From VRUE01 sp963703335 (GTDB taxonomy: Bacteria > Actinomycetota > Thermoleophilia > Solirubrobacterales > 70-9), in contig OY969812.1 of assembly GCA_963703335.1 (NCBI GenBank), positions 2,170,001 to 2,234,000 of the forward strand: DNA of 64,000 nucleotides, read 5' to 3'. Made by a program: the position numbers and the translations under genes. Below are positions 52,685 to 62,138 of the stretch, in pieces (within the stretch, counting starts at the first letter, position 1; the number at the start of each line of letters is the position of its first letter). Under the pieces are notes generated by a model, which ran no database searches, was not told where the DNA came from, and saw nothing but the letters and a program-made list of their open reading frames with translations.

Positions 52685-52793
52685 GGCGGACCTCCCTTTG
52701 TCGTTGAAACTGGGTAGGAGATATTTACTCCTGGTCGCGGACGCTGTCAACTGCCCGTCCTTCGCGGACGGGCCGCCGGAGAAGCCCGGTCGC

Positions 52794-52799
52794 GATAAT
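52794..52799 (+). promoter_or_regulatory. -10 element GATAAT before the DsbA-like gene
   Basis: GATAAT ends 6 bases before the GTG at 52806, leaving no room for a ribosome-binding site; the expected transcription start coincides with the GTG, so the mRNA is probably leaderless. Confidence 0.45.
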
Positions 52800-52805
52800 G
52801 CCCGG

Positions 52806-53555
52806 GTGCCCGCTACCGCCGAGACTTCTGATCATGAGCCCGCCGCAGTTCCGCTTCCGCGCCGGGGGCGGATCTGGATCGTGCTCGGCCTTGGGCTGGC
52901 CCTGCTTGCGATCGGCTACGCGATCGTCAGCATCTCCACCCAAGAGGCGGGACCGGAAGTCGTCCACCTCTCCGGCATCTCCGACGCGCAGCGCCTCTTT
53001 GGCGGGGTGCCTCAGGAAGGCGACCGGGTTGGCTCTGCCGACGCGCCGGTCTCGATCCAGGTCTTCAACGATCTGCAGTGCTCGAACTGCCGCGACGATT
53101 TCCTCAGCACCATTCCGGGCCTGGTCGAAGGGTATGCCCGACCAGGGGACGTGAAGCTGCTCTACCGCCATTACTCGAACAGCCAGCGTGTCGAGCAGCT
53201 CGGCTTCTACGGTGCGGAGGCGGCAGCCGACCAGGGCTACGGCTGGCAGTACATCTACCTCTTCTTCCGTAACCAGGACCAGGCCGAACGCTTCGGCATC
53301 GATCAGGACTACCTCGACTCGATCGCCGGCGGCGTCGAGGAAATGAACGAGCCGGAATGGCTCGCGTACCTGGAAGACAACGGTGGCCCCGGGGGGGCGA
53401 TCGACGAGAAGCTCCAGGGCTATGAGGAACTCGGCCGTGATCTCGGCATCCGTACCCATCAGGCCGCGATCGTCAGCGGTCCGCGCGGGACCGAGACTCT
53501 GCAGGATGGTCCGTCACTCGCCGAAATCGAAGCCGCTATAGAGGCCGTTCAGTAG
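52806..53555 (+). CDS. Membrane-anchored DsbA-like thiol-disulfide protein
   Basis: About 249 residues from GTG 52806. A short cytoplasmic N-terminus is followed by one membrane helix (IWIVLGLGLALLAIGYAIVS) and an extracytoplasmic thioredoxin-fold domain. The redox motif is CSNC in FNDLQCSNCRDDFLSTIPGLVEGYA, and HQAAIVSGPRG near the end contains a cis-Pro-like loop without an obvious Pro, so the exact subfamily is uncertain. It probably acts in oxidative folding or redox repair outside the membrane (inference). A frame extending upstream to 52677 is not used. Confidence 0.8.
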   Translation: MPATAETSDHEPAAVPLPRRGRIWIVLGLGLALLAIGYAIVSISTQEAGPEVVHLSGISDAQRLFGGVPQEGDRVGSADAPVSIQVFNDLQCSNCRDDFLSTIPGLVEGYARPGDVKLLYRHYSNSQRVEQLGFYGAEAAADQGYGWQYIYLFFRNQDQAERFGIDQDYLDSIAGGVEEMNEPEWLAYLEDNGGPGGAIDEKLQGYEELGRDLGIRTHQAAIVSGPRGTETLQDGPSLAEIEAAIEAVQ

Positions 53556-53573
53556 TCCCCGGCCCGGGTCTGG

Positions 53574-53579
53574 GATAAT
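53574..53579 (+). promoter_or_regulatory. -10 element GATAAT before tRNA-Pro
   Basis: GATAAT ends 10 bases before the mature 5' end of the tRNA. TTCAGT lies 20 bases upstream of the GATAAT, an unusually long spacing for a -35 element, so only the -10 is claimed. Confidence 0.5.
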
Positions 53580-53589
53580 CGCCGACTCT

Positions 53590-53663
53590 CGGGGCGTGGC
53601 GCAGCCTGGTAGCGCGCACCGTTCGGGTCGGTGAGGTCCCCGGTTCAAATCCGGGCGCCCCGA
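53590..53663 (+). tRNA. tRNA-Pro (anticodon CGG)
   Basis: A 74-base tRNA. Acceptor CGGGGCG pairs with CGCCCCG, the anticodon arm is CACCG-TTCGGGT-CGGTG with anticodon CGG (codon CCG), and the T arm is CCCGG-TTCAAAT-CCGGG. The CCA end is not encoded. It is followed by vapBC on the other strand. Confidence 0.95.
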
Positions 53664-53717
53664 TGTAGGAATAGCGGCACGACAGGTTTCCGGCAGCCAT
53701 TGGTTCGACATGGAGTT

Positions 53718-54089
53718 TTAGTACGGGCTGCGAAGGCCCTCGAACATCGGGAAGTGCTTGAGGTTGCGGGTCGCGAGTCTGGCATCGATCTCTTCCGCGG
53801 TGGCGGCGATTGCGAGGTCGGCCACGCCTATACCGGGATGGCTGCGACGCCACTGGCGCCCAAGCTCGCCGGCGCGGCGTGCAACGGCTTCGCTCACGGG
53901 TATCCAGGCAACGAGAGCGAAAAGCTTGTCGGCCGCTCTTCGCTCAGAGGAGCGAAGACCTTGGACCACCTCGATCCGGCTGATCTCAGAGCACGATGGG
54001 CGGTCATTCAGGCTTGCGAGGTATCTCGTTGCCGAAGTTGAGGCGCGGAGGTGATCGATGAGGACGCTGGTGTCAAGGACGATGGTCAA
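53718..54089 (-). CDS. vapC: VapC-type PIN-domain ribonuclease toxin
   Basis: A 123-residue PIN-domain protein. The metal-binding acids are Asp6 (IVLDTSVLIDHL), a Glu in SRIEVVQGLRSSE and Asp in GVADLAIAATA, with LATRNLKHFPMFEGL near the end. Such toxins cut tRNA or rRNA unless held by VapB. It overlaps the antitoxin gene by 4 bases. Next to a tRNA gene, a common insertion point for such pairs. Confidence 0.9.
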   Translation of the reverse strand: MTIVLDTSVLIDHLRASTSATRYLASLNDRPSCSEISRIEVVQGLRSSERRAADKLFALVAWIPVSEAVARRAGELGRQWRRSHPGIGVADLAIAATAEEIDARLATRNLKHFPMFEGLRSPY

Positions 54090-54358
54090 CGCTCAAAATG
54101 CGAGAGGCGCTCAGCGTCATCGCGCCGAAGATCGTCGACGTACTCGGCGCCCTCTGCAAGATAGGGCGCAATGCCCGAGGTCCCATCAACCGCCTTCTTC
54201 CACTGCGCTTGCCATGTCGCAGCGTCCTTCTCCTCCTGTGAGAGGTACACGTCTACCGCACGGCGGATCACCATTGAGCGCGAAGTTCCCTCTGCGGCGG
54301 CGCGTTGATCAAGACGAGTTGTTTGATCGTCGTCAAGATAGATCTGGGTTCGATTCAT
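54086..54358 (-). CDS. vapB: VapB-type ribbon-helix-helix antitoxin
   Basis: A 90-residue protein from ATG 54358 (MNRTQIYLDDDQTTRLDQRA), with the ribbon-helix-helix pattern TQIYLDD...LDQRAAAEGTSRSMVIRRAVDVYL. It would bind its own promoter and neutralise VapC with its C-terminal part. The longer start at 54382 adds 8 residues (MNDVCLYI). AT-rich sequence lies upstream. Confidence 0.88.
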   Translation of the reverse strand: MNRTQIYLDDDQTTRLDQRAAAEGTSRSMVIRRAVDVYLSQEEKDAATWQAQWKKAVDGTSGIAPYLAEGAEYVDDLRRDDAERLSHFER

Positions 54359-54383
54359 GATGTATAAGCATACATCATTCATT

Positions 54384-54815
54384 TCATCCTTCGCTGGTCG
54401 GCAGCATGATTGCCGCGACCAGAGCGCACCCGCCGGCGGCCAGCCCGGCGGCGGTGATGCTCAGGGCTAGGCGTCCCGAGCTGCTGGATGCGACGACGGC
54501 GAGCGAGACGACCTCGCTGAGGACGAGTGAGAGGAGCGTTGCCACGGCGTAGGTTGTCGCGATCGGCTGGGCGTGCGCGGGGTTGCGGAAGCGTGCTTTC
54601 AGCGGCTCGGGAAGCTGTCTGCCCGGCGAGAAGTAGCGGAGCTCGATCGCCAGTGCCAAGATCATCACGGGAATGATCTGGGTGACCGCTTCGTAGTAGG
54701 CGATGCTGGCGTGGCCTTTGACCAGCGTGATCACGAGCAGGAAGGCCAGCAAAGGCGCGGCAAACAGGATGACGGTCACGATTGGCACCGCACGCGCCTG
54801 TATCCATGCGATCAT
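54384..54815 (-). CDS. Membrane protein of unknown function
   Basis: A 143-residue protein with four hydrophobic segments (about 10-32, 44-58, 87-105 and 117-137) and short loops, starting MIAWIQARAVPIVTVILFAA. No family is recognised. It lies just upstream of vapBC on the same strand with about 25 bases between, but there is no sign that it belongs to that pair. Confidence 0.65.
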   Translation of the reverse strand: MIAWIQARAVPIVTVILFAAPLLAFLLVITLVKGHASIAYYEAVTQIIPVMILALAIELRYFSPGRQLPEPLKARFRNPAHAQPIATTYAVATLLSLVLSEVVSLAVVASSSSGRLALSITAAGLAAGGCALVAAIMLPTSEG

Positions 54816-54886
54816 TCGCCGATCGTAACCCGGGGGGTCGGACTGGAGCGCTACTTCCGCTCGTTCCCTGGGTCTGTGTTTGACGC

Positions 54887-55996
54887 ATGCGCAGACTTCT
54901 GCTTATTCCGCTAACGGTGGCGCTACTGGCGCTGACGCCGGCTATGGCTGGCTCTCTGGTGCTGCCCCCGCGCGGCTTCATCGGCATCTCCCCCCAGGGC
55001 GCCACCGATGCGAGCGATTACCAGCTGATGGAGGAAGCCGGCATCAGCTCCGTGCGTCTGCCGATGAATTGGGCTGAAATCGTGCCCGAGGCCCACGACC
55101 GCTTCGACCCTCGCTGGGAAGGGCTCGACCTGCAGGTTGGCTTCGCCGCAGAACACCGCTTGCGACCCTTCATGTTCATCTGGGGGACACCGGCGTGGGT
55201 CTCGCCGCGCCTCGGCGGAGAACCCGTCGAGACGGCTCGTCAGCGGCAGGAGTGGCTCCGTTTCCTGCGTGCGGCGGTTGACCGCTACGGGCCGCGCGGC
55301 AGCTACTGGCGTGAAAACCCAGACCTGCCGCGCATGGCGGTCCGCATGTGGGAGATCTGGAACGAGGAGAACATCGTCACCTTCTCCAAGGAACCGGATC
55401 CAGAACGCTTCGGTCGTCTGATCCGCATCTCGGGCCAACTGCTCCATCGCCTCGAGCCCAACTCAACCGTGATCCTCGGTGGCCTCTTCGGCCGCCCCTT
55501 GCAGACGCCGCCCAACATCCAATCGGGCGGCTACCTCGCTGCCCTCTATCGGATCCCCGGGATCAAACGCTACTTCGACGGCGTAGCCCTGCACCCGTAC
55601 GTCGCCGACGCCGGGGCGTTGGAAGGGGAGATCGAAAACCTCCGCCGGGTGATGAGCTTCCACGGCGACCGCGCCACGCCGCTTTACGTGACCGAGATGG
55701 GCTGGGGCTCGGATGGCTTCGAGTCGCGCTGGGAGCGCGGCCCGTACGGGCAGGCGCGCGAACTGGACCGCTCCTTCGCCCTGCTGGCGGGGAACCGTTG
55801 GCGCTGGCGGATCGGCGGCGTCTGGTGGTTCTCCTGGACCGACCAGTCCGGCTCCTGTCAGTTCTGCGATTCGGCCGGCCTGCTCACCCGCGGCCGTGAA
55901 GCAAAGCCATCCTGGTACCGCTTCAACGCTTGGACCGGCGGCGATGCCGCCGCCGTCCCCCGGGCCTCGGCCCGAGCGCTGCGCAGCGCTCCTTAA
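54887..55996 (+). CDS. Secreted glycoside hydrolase of the TIM-barrel clan A (cellulase-like)
   Basis: A 369-residue protein with an export signal (LLLIPLTVALLALTPAMAG). The barrel follows from RGFIGISPQGATDASDYQLM. The acid/base Glu is in MWEIWNEENIVTF (about residue 157), and the nucleophile Glu in LYVTEMGWGSDGFES (about 264). WWFSWTDQSGSCQFCDSAGLL closes the barrel. The pattern fits GH5/GH39/GH51-like families; substrate unknown. No clear ribosome-binding site precedes the ATG. Confidence 0.8.
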   Translation: MRRLLLIPLTVALLALTPAMAGSLVLPPRGFIGISPQGATDASDYQLMEEAGISSVRLPMNWAEIVPEAHDRFDPRWEGLDLQVGFAAEHRLRPFMFIWGTPAWVSPRLGGEPVETARQRQEWLRFLRAAVDRYGPRGSYWRENPDLPRMAVRMWEIWNEENIVTFSKEPDPERFGRLIRISGQLLHRLEPNSTVILGGLFGRPLQTPPNIQSGGYLAALYRIPGIKRYFDGVALHPYVADAGALEGEIENLRRVMSFHGDRATPLYVTEMGWGSDGFESRWERGPYGQARELDRSFALLAGNRWRWRIGGVWWFSWTDQSGSCQFCDSAGLLTRGREAKPSWYRFNAWTGGDAAAVPRASARALRSAP

Positions 55997-56106
55997 GTCG
56001 CTCAGCGTCGCCATCGCGGCAGGGGATTCGAGATCCAATTGCGGTGTGGACTTATGGCTCGGGTCGAGCTACGTTCTTTTAGGTACCACCTGCGATAGGG
56101 AGGCCG

Positions 56107-57507
56107 ATGGTTTGGATCGACATATCCGCGGTTGCGGCCGCACTTGCCATTCTGTGTGTCTGGCTCGTCGTTGCCCTGACGCTGCGTGCGCGCAGATCAC
56201 AGCGCCGCTTCGAGATCCTCGGTGAGGTTGCGGGAGTGTCGGAGCGGGCCGGTTCGCTCGAGGAGACCTTCGAGGCGATCTGCGACATCCTCGTCCCCGA
56301 CCTAGCGGACTTTTGCGTTATCGACATGATCGAGGGGGGCAAGGCCCGACGCGTGGCCGTTCGCGTCGTTCCCGAGGGCGGTGTTGAGGTGGAACACTGG
56401 CTGCGCCAGCGCGAGCCATCGATCCCTTCGCGGATAGTGGACGACGAGGATGCGTCCCTTGAGCCGCGCTTCTACGAGCGAATGTCGGACGAGGACTTAC
56501 GGGAGATTGCGCATGATGAGGAGGATCTCGCCTTCCTGCAGGGGCTGGGCGTGCGCTCCGCGATCACCGTCGCCCTGCAAGCCCGGGGGCAGGTCAAGGG
56601 CGCCTTGACTTTGGGTGTTGCCTGGTCCGGCAGGCGCTATCGACGCGACGACGCGCGCTTTGCCTGGATTCTCTCCGGCAGGGTGGCGCTAACGCTCGAT
56701 AACAGCGGCCTCTTTGCCAACCTCGAGCGCGCTGAAGAGGCCCGATCCGAGATCGCGGCGACGCTGCAGCGGGGCTTGTTGCCACCTCCCTTGCCGCACA
56801 TCCCCGGCTGGTCACTGGCGGCAATGTACCGCCCGGCGGGGGCCGAGAATGAAGTGGGCGGCGACTTCTATGACGCCTTCCAGGTGGCCGATGGCTGGAT
56901 GGTGGTGATCGGCGATGTCACCGGTCGTGGCGCCCGCGCTGCCTCGATCACGGCGCTCGCCCGCTACACACTTCGCACCGCGGCAGTCTTGACCAACGAT
57001 CCCCTCCTTTCCCTGGCTACTCTCAACCGAGCTCTGCTGGCTCGCCACGATGCATCGCTGTGCAGCATCGTGGCGCTGATCCTGAGTGAGGACCCGAGGG
57101 AGCCTGTGCGGATCGCCGTCGCCGGGCACCCGCCACCGCTATTGGTCGATGGCGAAGAGGTCAGCGAGGCGGCGACCACGGACCCGGTGCTGGGCGCCTT
57201 CGCTGATGTCGATTGGCGCATCGGGCAAAGCGCGGTGCGGCCCGGCCAGCAGTTGGTCGTGTTCACCGATGGGATCGTCGAGGCGGCTGGCAACGAAGGT
57301 CGCTTTGGCGAGGAGCGCCTGCGTTCGGAGGTCGCCGGTGCCGGCAATCCAGCCGGCACCGTTCAACGGGTTGAAGGCGCCCTGCGCTCCTTCACTGCCG
57401 GCGAGCTCGACGATGACGTCGCGATCCTTGCCGTTGCCAGGGCGGCTGGTATCGAGGAGGCAGCCGAAGTTGCGATTCCCGGTTTCAAGGGAAACGGCGA
57501 TGGCTGA
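56107..57507 (+). CDS. PP2C-type (SpoIIE/RsbU-like) phosphatase with membrane helix and GAF-like domain
   Basis: A 466-residue protein. One N-terminal membrane helix (about 7-27) is followed by a GAF-like sensor region (residues about 48-200, FEAICDILVPDLADFCVIDM...SAITVALQARGQVKGALTLGVAW), a coiled linker, and the PP2C/SpoIIE domain: LQRGLLPPPLPHIPGWSLAAMYRPAGAENEVGGDFYDAF, VVIGDVTGRGARAA, AGHPPPLL and DGIVEAAGNEG...ELDDDVAILAV, with the metal-binding Asp in GDFYD and DVTG. It would dephosphorylate anti-anti-sigma proteins. It overlaps the next gene by 8 bases. GGGAGG precedes the ATG. Confidence 0.88.
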   Translation: MVWIDISAVAAALAILCVWLVVALTLRARRSQRRFEILGEVAGVSERAGSLEETFEAICDILVPDLADFCVIDMIEGGKARRVAVRVVPEGGVEVEHWLRQREPSIPSRIVDDEDASLEPRFYERMSDEDLREIAHDEEDLAFLQGLGVRSAITVALQARGQVKGALTLGVAWSGRRYRRDDARFAWILSGRVALTLDNSGLFANLERAEEARSEIAATLQRGLLPPPLPHIPGWSLAAMYRPAGAENEVGGDFYDAFQVADGWMVVIGDVTGRGARAASITALARYTLRTAAVLTNDPLLSLATLNRALLARHDASLCSIVALILSEDPREPVRIAVAGHPPPLLVDGEEVSEAATTDPVLGAFADVDWRIGQSAVRPGQQLVVFTDGIVEAAGNEGRFGEERLRSEVAGAGNPAGTVQRVEGALRSFTAGELDDDVAILAVARAAGIEEAAEVAIPGFKGNGDG

Positions 57508-57904
57508 GACCCACGAGGACCTGATCAGTCGCCTCTACAACGCCTTCAACCAGCGTGATGCCGACGCGATCGTTGAGCTCTGCTCACCCCAGATGGAGTT
57601 TTTCGCGGTAACGGCGGAGGAGGTCGGACGGACCGCGCCCTATGTCGGCCCCGACGGCCTGCGCGATTACCTGGCCGACGTTGCCCGGATCTGGGAAGAG
57701 CTCCTGATCACGGCGAGCCGGGTCGAGAGACGCGGCGAGCGCCTGCTCGTGGTAGGCCGCGTCTACGTGCGCAACCGTGAGCTCGGCATTCGCGATATGC
57801 CCGTTGCCTGGATCTGGACGGTCGAGGGCGAGCGCTTCGTCCGCGGTGAGGTCTTCGCCGATCCCGAGCAGGCGGTCAATAGCTTCGTCCAGGCTGCAGC
57901 CTGA
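57500..57904 (+). CDS. SnoaL/NTF2-like protein
   Basis: A 134-residue protein starting MAETHEDLISRLYNAFNQRD. RLYNAFNQRDADAIVELCSPQMEFF and the strand/helix pattern ending RFVRGEVFADPEQAVNSFVQAAA match the SnoaL-like/nuclear transport factor 2 fold. The function is not fixed by the fold. It overlaps the phosphatase stop by 8 bases, so it probably belongs to the same signalling unit. Confidence 0.8.
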   Translation: MAETHEDLISRLYNAFNQRDADAIVELCSPQMEFFAVTAEEVGRTAPYVGPDGLRDYLADVARIWEELLITASRVERRGERLLVVGRVYVRNRELGIRDMPVAWIWTVEGERFVRGEVFADPEQAVNSFVQAAA

Positions 57905-58021
57905 CGAGCACCAACGTCCGTTTTGCGCGGTCGGCCCACGGGTAGCGTTGGCCTAAGACGAGACGGTTATGCTCGCGGTGCGCGGGGAACAGGATTCTCC
58001 AGCGGGAAAATCAAGGCGAAG

Positions 58022-58867
58022 ATGGCGAACGGCTCCACGACCAACGAGAAGCCAACAGGGCTTCAAATCAAGCTCCCAGCCAAAGCGGAGAATGTTGCAG
58101 TCGTGCGCCATGCGCTCGCCGGTCTGGCGGAGCAGATTGGCATGGACGAAACGGGCGTTGCCGACCTCAAGACCGTCGTTACCGAGGCCTGCATGAACGT
58201 CGTCGTGCACGCTTACCCAGACGGCCCGGGTCCTCTGCTGGTCGAGGCCGATCCGGACAGAGAAGGCCTGACCGTGACCGTGCGCGACAGCGGGGCGGGC
58301 ATTAGCCCACAGGCGGACTCGGAGCGCAATAGCCTCAAACTGGGCCTTTCGCTTATTGCGGCGCTCTCCAGTAGCTTCAGCATCTCGGGCGGGCTCGACC
58401 GCGGTACCGAAGTGATGATGCGCCTCCCCCTAAGCGGCGGGGGCGCCAATGGGGGACCCCCGGCCGAAAAAGAGGTCTCGGTGGAGAGCGATGCGACTGA
58501 GCTGACGGTGGCGCGATCCGAGCTGTTGGAGCCGGTGCTGGCGAGGCTCGTTGGGGCGCTGGCCGCCCGGCGGGATCTCTCCATCGAGCGCGTCTCGGAC
58601 GCGGTCCTGGTCACCGACGCGATCGCCGATGCTGCACCCTCACGCTTCGCCGACGGCTGTGTACGCCTCGGTCTCGGCGAGAGCGAGGCGGGCCTGGAGC
58701 TGCGTTTGGGCCCGATGAAAGACGGTGCCGCCGGGGAAATCCGCCAGCGGCTCGAGGTCCCGGAGGTGGGGGGCTCACTGGAGGGACTTGTCGACGATGT
58801 CGCGGTCGAGGCGTCTGATGAAGGCGACTACCTGATCATCCGCTTCGCCGCGGTCCCGGCCGCCTAG
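58022..58867 (+). CDS. RsbW-like anti-sigma ATPase kinase with a second, degenerate ATPase-like half
   Basis: A 281-residue protein. Residues 1-140 are a GHKL ATPase: DLKTVVTEACMNVVVHAYP (N box, Glu and Asn present), TVRDSGAGI (DxGxG) and LKLGLSLIAALSS (G2-like), as in RsbW/SpoIIAB kinases that sequester SigB/SigF. Residues 150-281 repeat the layout (VSDAVLVTDAIADAAPSRFA, GLELRLGPM, DYLIIRFAAV) but lack the N-box Asn and DxGxG, a likely inactive copy. ATG 58022 starts MANGSTTNEKPTGLQIKLPA. It converges on the sigma gene with a 4-base overlap. Confidence 0.85.
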   Translation: MANGSTTNEKPTGLQIKLPAKAENVAVVRHALAGLAEQIGMDETGVADLKTVVTEACMNVVVHAYPDGPGPLLVEADPDREGLTVTVRDSGAGISPQADSERNSLKLGLSLIAALSSSFSISGGLDRGTEVMMRLPLSGGGANGGPPAEKEVSVESDATELTVARSELLEPVLARLVGALAARRDLSIERVSDAVLVTDAIADAAPSRFADGCVRLGLGESEAGLELRLGPMKDGAAGEIRQRLEVPEVGGSLEGLVDDVAVEASDEGDYLIIRFAAVPAA

Positions 58868-59688
58868 TCATTCTCCTCACCCAAGCTGCGTTCCTCCTCG
58901 ATTCGCTCGCGAATTCTCGCTAGTGCGCGGCGAAGGATGCGGGACACGTGCATCTGCGAGTGGCCGATGCGCTCGGCGATCTGGGACTGGGTCATGTCCT
59001 CGACGAATCGCAGGCGCAGGACGACGCGCTCTCGCTCCTCGAGGTAAGGGAGGGCGGAGTCGAGGGCAATGCGTCCCTCGACCAACTCGAAGCGCTCATC
59101 CTCTTGACCAACCCATTCGGAGGGGGGCGCTTCATCGGAGTCCTCGGCGCCGGCGGGCCGGTCGAGCGAGAGGGGGCGGCGGTTGTGGTTGGCCTCCATC
59201 ACCTCGAGCACATCCGTCTGCTCCAGGTCCAGGCGCTCGGCGATCTCCCCCACCGATGGGGAGCGCTGCAGTTTTTTGGTCAGCTCCGTAACCGCCTTAT
59301 CGACTTCCGCCATACGGTCGTGAAGGCCGCGCGGCACTCGAACGGTCCAGACCCGGTCGCGAAAATGGCGCTTCAGCTCGCCGAGAATCGTTGGCGAGGC
59401 GAAGGCCGTGAAGGGGATGCCCCGCTCCGGGTCGAAGCGGTCGACGGCATTGAGCAGACCGAGGTTCGCGACCTGCAGGAGGTCGTCGAACGACTCGCTC
59501 GCACCCCGGTAGCGCAGCGCCAGCCGCTTGGCGAAGGCCATGTTGCGACGCACCAGCTCTTCGCGCACGGCGGGCTCGTGGTGTTGGGCAAAGCGGTCCC
59601 AGAGCTCACGTTCGCCGGCGAGCTGCTCGTCTGCCCCGGGCGGACGGGTGTCGGTTGAACTTTCGTCGTTGTCGCGTTTAGCTGCCAT
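58864..59688 (-). CDS. SigB/SigF-family RNA polymerase sigma factor
   Basis: A 274-residue group 3 sigma factor from ATG 59688 (MAAKRDNDESSTDTRPPG). Region 2 is RNMAFAKRLALRYRGASESFDDLLQVANLGLLNAVDRFDPERGIPFTAFASPTILGELKRHFRDR, region 3 RVPRGLHDRMAEVDKAVTELTKKLQRSPSVGEIAERL, and region 4 LPYLEERERVVLRLRFVEDMTQSQIAERIGHSQMHVSRILRRAL. Its expected inhibitor is the convergent RsbW-like protein; no anti-anti-sigma gene is in the window. Confidence 0.92.
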   Translation of the reverse strand: MAAKRDNDESSTDTRPPGADEQLAGERELWDRFAQHHEPAVREELVRRNMAFAKRLALRYRGASESFDDLLQVANLGLLNAVDRFDPERGIPFTAFASPTILGELKRHFRDRVWTVRVPRGLHDRMAEVDKAVTELTKKLQRSPSVGEIAERLDLEQTDVLEVMEANHNRRPLSLDRPAGAEDSDEAPPSEWVGQEDERFELVEGRIALDSALPYLEERERVVLRLRFVEDMTQSQIAERIGHSQMHVSRILRRALARIRERIEEERSLGEEND

Positions 59689-59869
59689 TGCACATGAAAC
59701 GGGACGGGGTTTCGATGCCGTGCACGCCGCCCTCGAGCCCTTCCCGGGCCGTGCAGCCGTTCGCCCAATCAACGCTAGCAGGGTCTTCCCAAGCACCCTG
59801 CCGGGTACGCAAGGCGTGGCGGCGTTAGGCTCCGTGCCGACTTCAAATATCGACCAAAGGAGACGCCAG

Positions 59870-60475
<606 letters not shown>

Positions 60476-60476
60476 G

Positions 60477-62123
60477 TTAGGACGCGACTGGCGTCGCGGG
60501 CCGCGCTGCCTCGGGAAGGTGGCGCGGCTCCTCTCCCGCCTTGGGCGGGACCAGGCTCATCGCGTGCTCGGCCTTGGCGGTAATCGTCAGGCTTGGGTTG
60601 ACGCCGGGGTTGGCGGGGATCGCCGCCCCGTCGCAGACCAGCAGGTTCTCATAGCCGAAGACGCGGTTGCCGCTGTCGACCACGCCGGTCTCGGGGCCCT
60701 TACCGACCACCGCGCCGCCGAGGATGTGCGCAGTCGAGGGAATGTTGCGGACCGACTCGGTGATCGCGCTCTGGGCGACGCCGCCGGTGCGCTGCTCGAA
60801 CCAGCGCGCGACCTTCTCTGCGGCCGGGATGTAGGTCGGGTTGGGTCGCCCCGGGTCTTGTTCGGTCTGCAGGCGTACACCTGAGCCGAAGATCTTGCGC
60901 TTGGGGCGGAAGTGCATCGCGGCGTCAACGGTCTGCATCACCAGCAGGATCACGGTGCGCTGCGACCAGCGGTGGGGGATCAGCATCCGCGCCGTGCGCA
61001 GCGGGTGGCGCAGGATCGCGGCCAGCCACTTGATCGGCCGGGTAAGTTTCGTTCCGGGGCCGGTCATTGCTGTGAAGGTTCCGGACATCGCATCGCCGCC
61101 GGTGCCGTAGGTGACGACCTCGATGTGGGTGTCGGGGTCGGGGTAGATGCTTGAGGTGATCGCCACCGAACGGCTGAAATCGCGCTCGTCGTCGGGGGCG
61201 GTGACCGACTGGATCGACTCCGAGTTGGTGCGGACGAGGTCGCCGAGCTTGTCCGAGATGCTTGGGAGCGCGCCGCTGTGGCGGCAGTTGGCGAGAAGAT
61301 TGTTGGTGCCGAGGGCGCCGGCGGCGACGATCACGCCCCGGGCGGTCTGGGTGCGGCGGCGCTTGCGCAGCCAGGAGCCCGAGCGCTCGCTGGTAATGGC
61401 ATAGCCGTCGGAACCGTCGGCGGCGCCGAGCGGGCGGATCTCGGTTACCTGGCGCTCGGGCTGGATCTCGACCCCGAGCTTCTCGGCAAACCAAAGGTAG
61501 TTCTTCATCAAGGTGTTCTTGGCGCCGTGACGGCAGCCGACCATGCAGCTGCCACAGCGCATGCAGCCGGTGCGGCTCGGACCCTCGCCGTCGAAGAACG
61601 GGTCCTCGACCTCGACGCCGGGCTTGTCGAAGAAGACGCCTACGCGCGTGTTGGTGAACGTCTCGCCGACGCCGATCTCCTCGCCGTATTCCTGCAGCAG
61701 CTTGTCGGCTGGACCGATGCCCTCGTACTCGACCACGCCGAGCATCCGCTCTGCCGTGTCGTAGTGGGGCGCCAGCTCCCTCTCCCAGTTACCGAGCTCA
61801 CCCCACTGTGGATCGCTGAAGAAGGCGGGCCGGGCGCGGTAGAGCGTGTTGGCGTAGCCGAGGCTGCCGCCGCCGACGCCGCTGCCGGAGACGATGAAGA
61901 CGTCCTTGAAGAAGGTCATCCGCATTACGCCGCGGAAGCCGAAGCGAGGGAGCCAGAAGTAGCGGCGAGGGTGCTTCAGGTTCGACTCGGCGAAGTCCTC
62001 GTCGCGGAAGCGACTGCCGCACTCGAGCACCGCGACCTTGTAGCCCTTTTCGGCGAGGCGCAGGGCCGAGACCGAGCCCCCGAAGCCGGAGCCCACGACG
62101 AGCCAGTCGTAATCGTGCTTCAT
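60477..62123 (-). CDS. GMC-family FAD oxidoreductase (cholesterol oxidase-like) with a cysteine cluster
   Basis: A 548-residue flavoprotein. The FAD-binding Rossmann motif is WLVVGSGFGGSVSALRLAEKG, then SGSGVGGGSLGYANTLYR, and the C-terminal GMC part is STAHILGGAVVG...YENLLVCDGAAIPANPGVNPSLTITAKAE. An unusual segment GCMRCGSCMVGCRHGAKNT (about 186-204) has four Cys in an iron-sulfur-like spacing. It resembles actinobacterial cholesterol-oxidase-like proteins; the substrate is unknown. A rubredoxin gene lies 15 bases upstream on the same strand. Confidence 0.85.
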   Translation of the reverse strand: MKHDYDWLVVGSGFGGSVSALRLAEKGYKVAVLECGSRFRDEDFAESNLKHPRRYFWLPRFGFRGVMRMTFFKDVFIVSGSGVGGGSLGYANTLYRARPAFFSDPQWGELGNWERELAPHYDTAERMLGVVEYEGIGPADKLLQEYGEEIGVGETFTNTRVGVFFDKPGVEVEDPFFDGEGPSRTGCMRCGSCMVGCRHGAKNTLMKNYLWFAEKLGVEIQPERQVTEIRPLGAADGSDGYAITSERSGSWLRKRRRTQTARGVIVAAGALGTNNLLANCRHSGALPSISDKLGDLVRTNSESIQSVTAPDDERDFSRSVAITSSIYPDPDTHIEVVTYGTGGDAMSGTFTAMTGPGTKLTRPIKWLAAILRHPLRTARMLIPHRWSQRTVILLVMQTVDAAMHFRPKRKIFGSGVRLQTEQDPGRPNPTYIPAAEKVARWFEQRTGGVAQSAITESVRNIPSTAHILGGAVVGKGPETGVVDSGNRVFGYENLLVCDGAAIPANPGVNPSLTITAKAEHAMSLVPPKAGEEPRHLPEAARPATPVAS

Positions 62124-62138
62124 GGCGACCCTGCGGGC

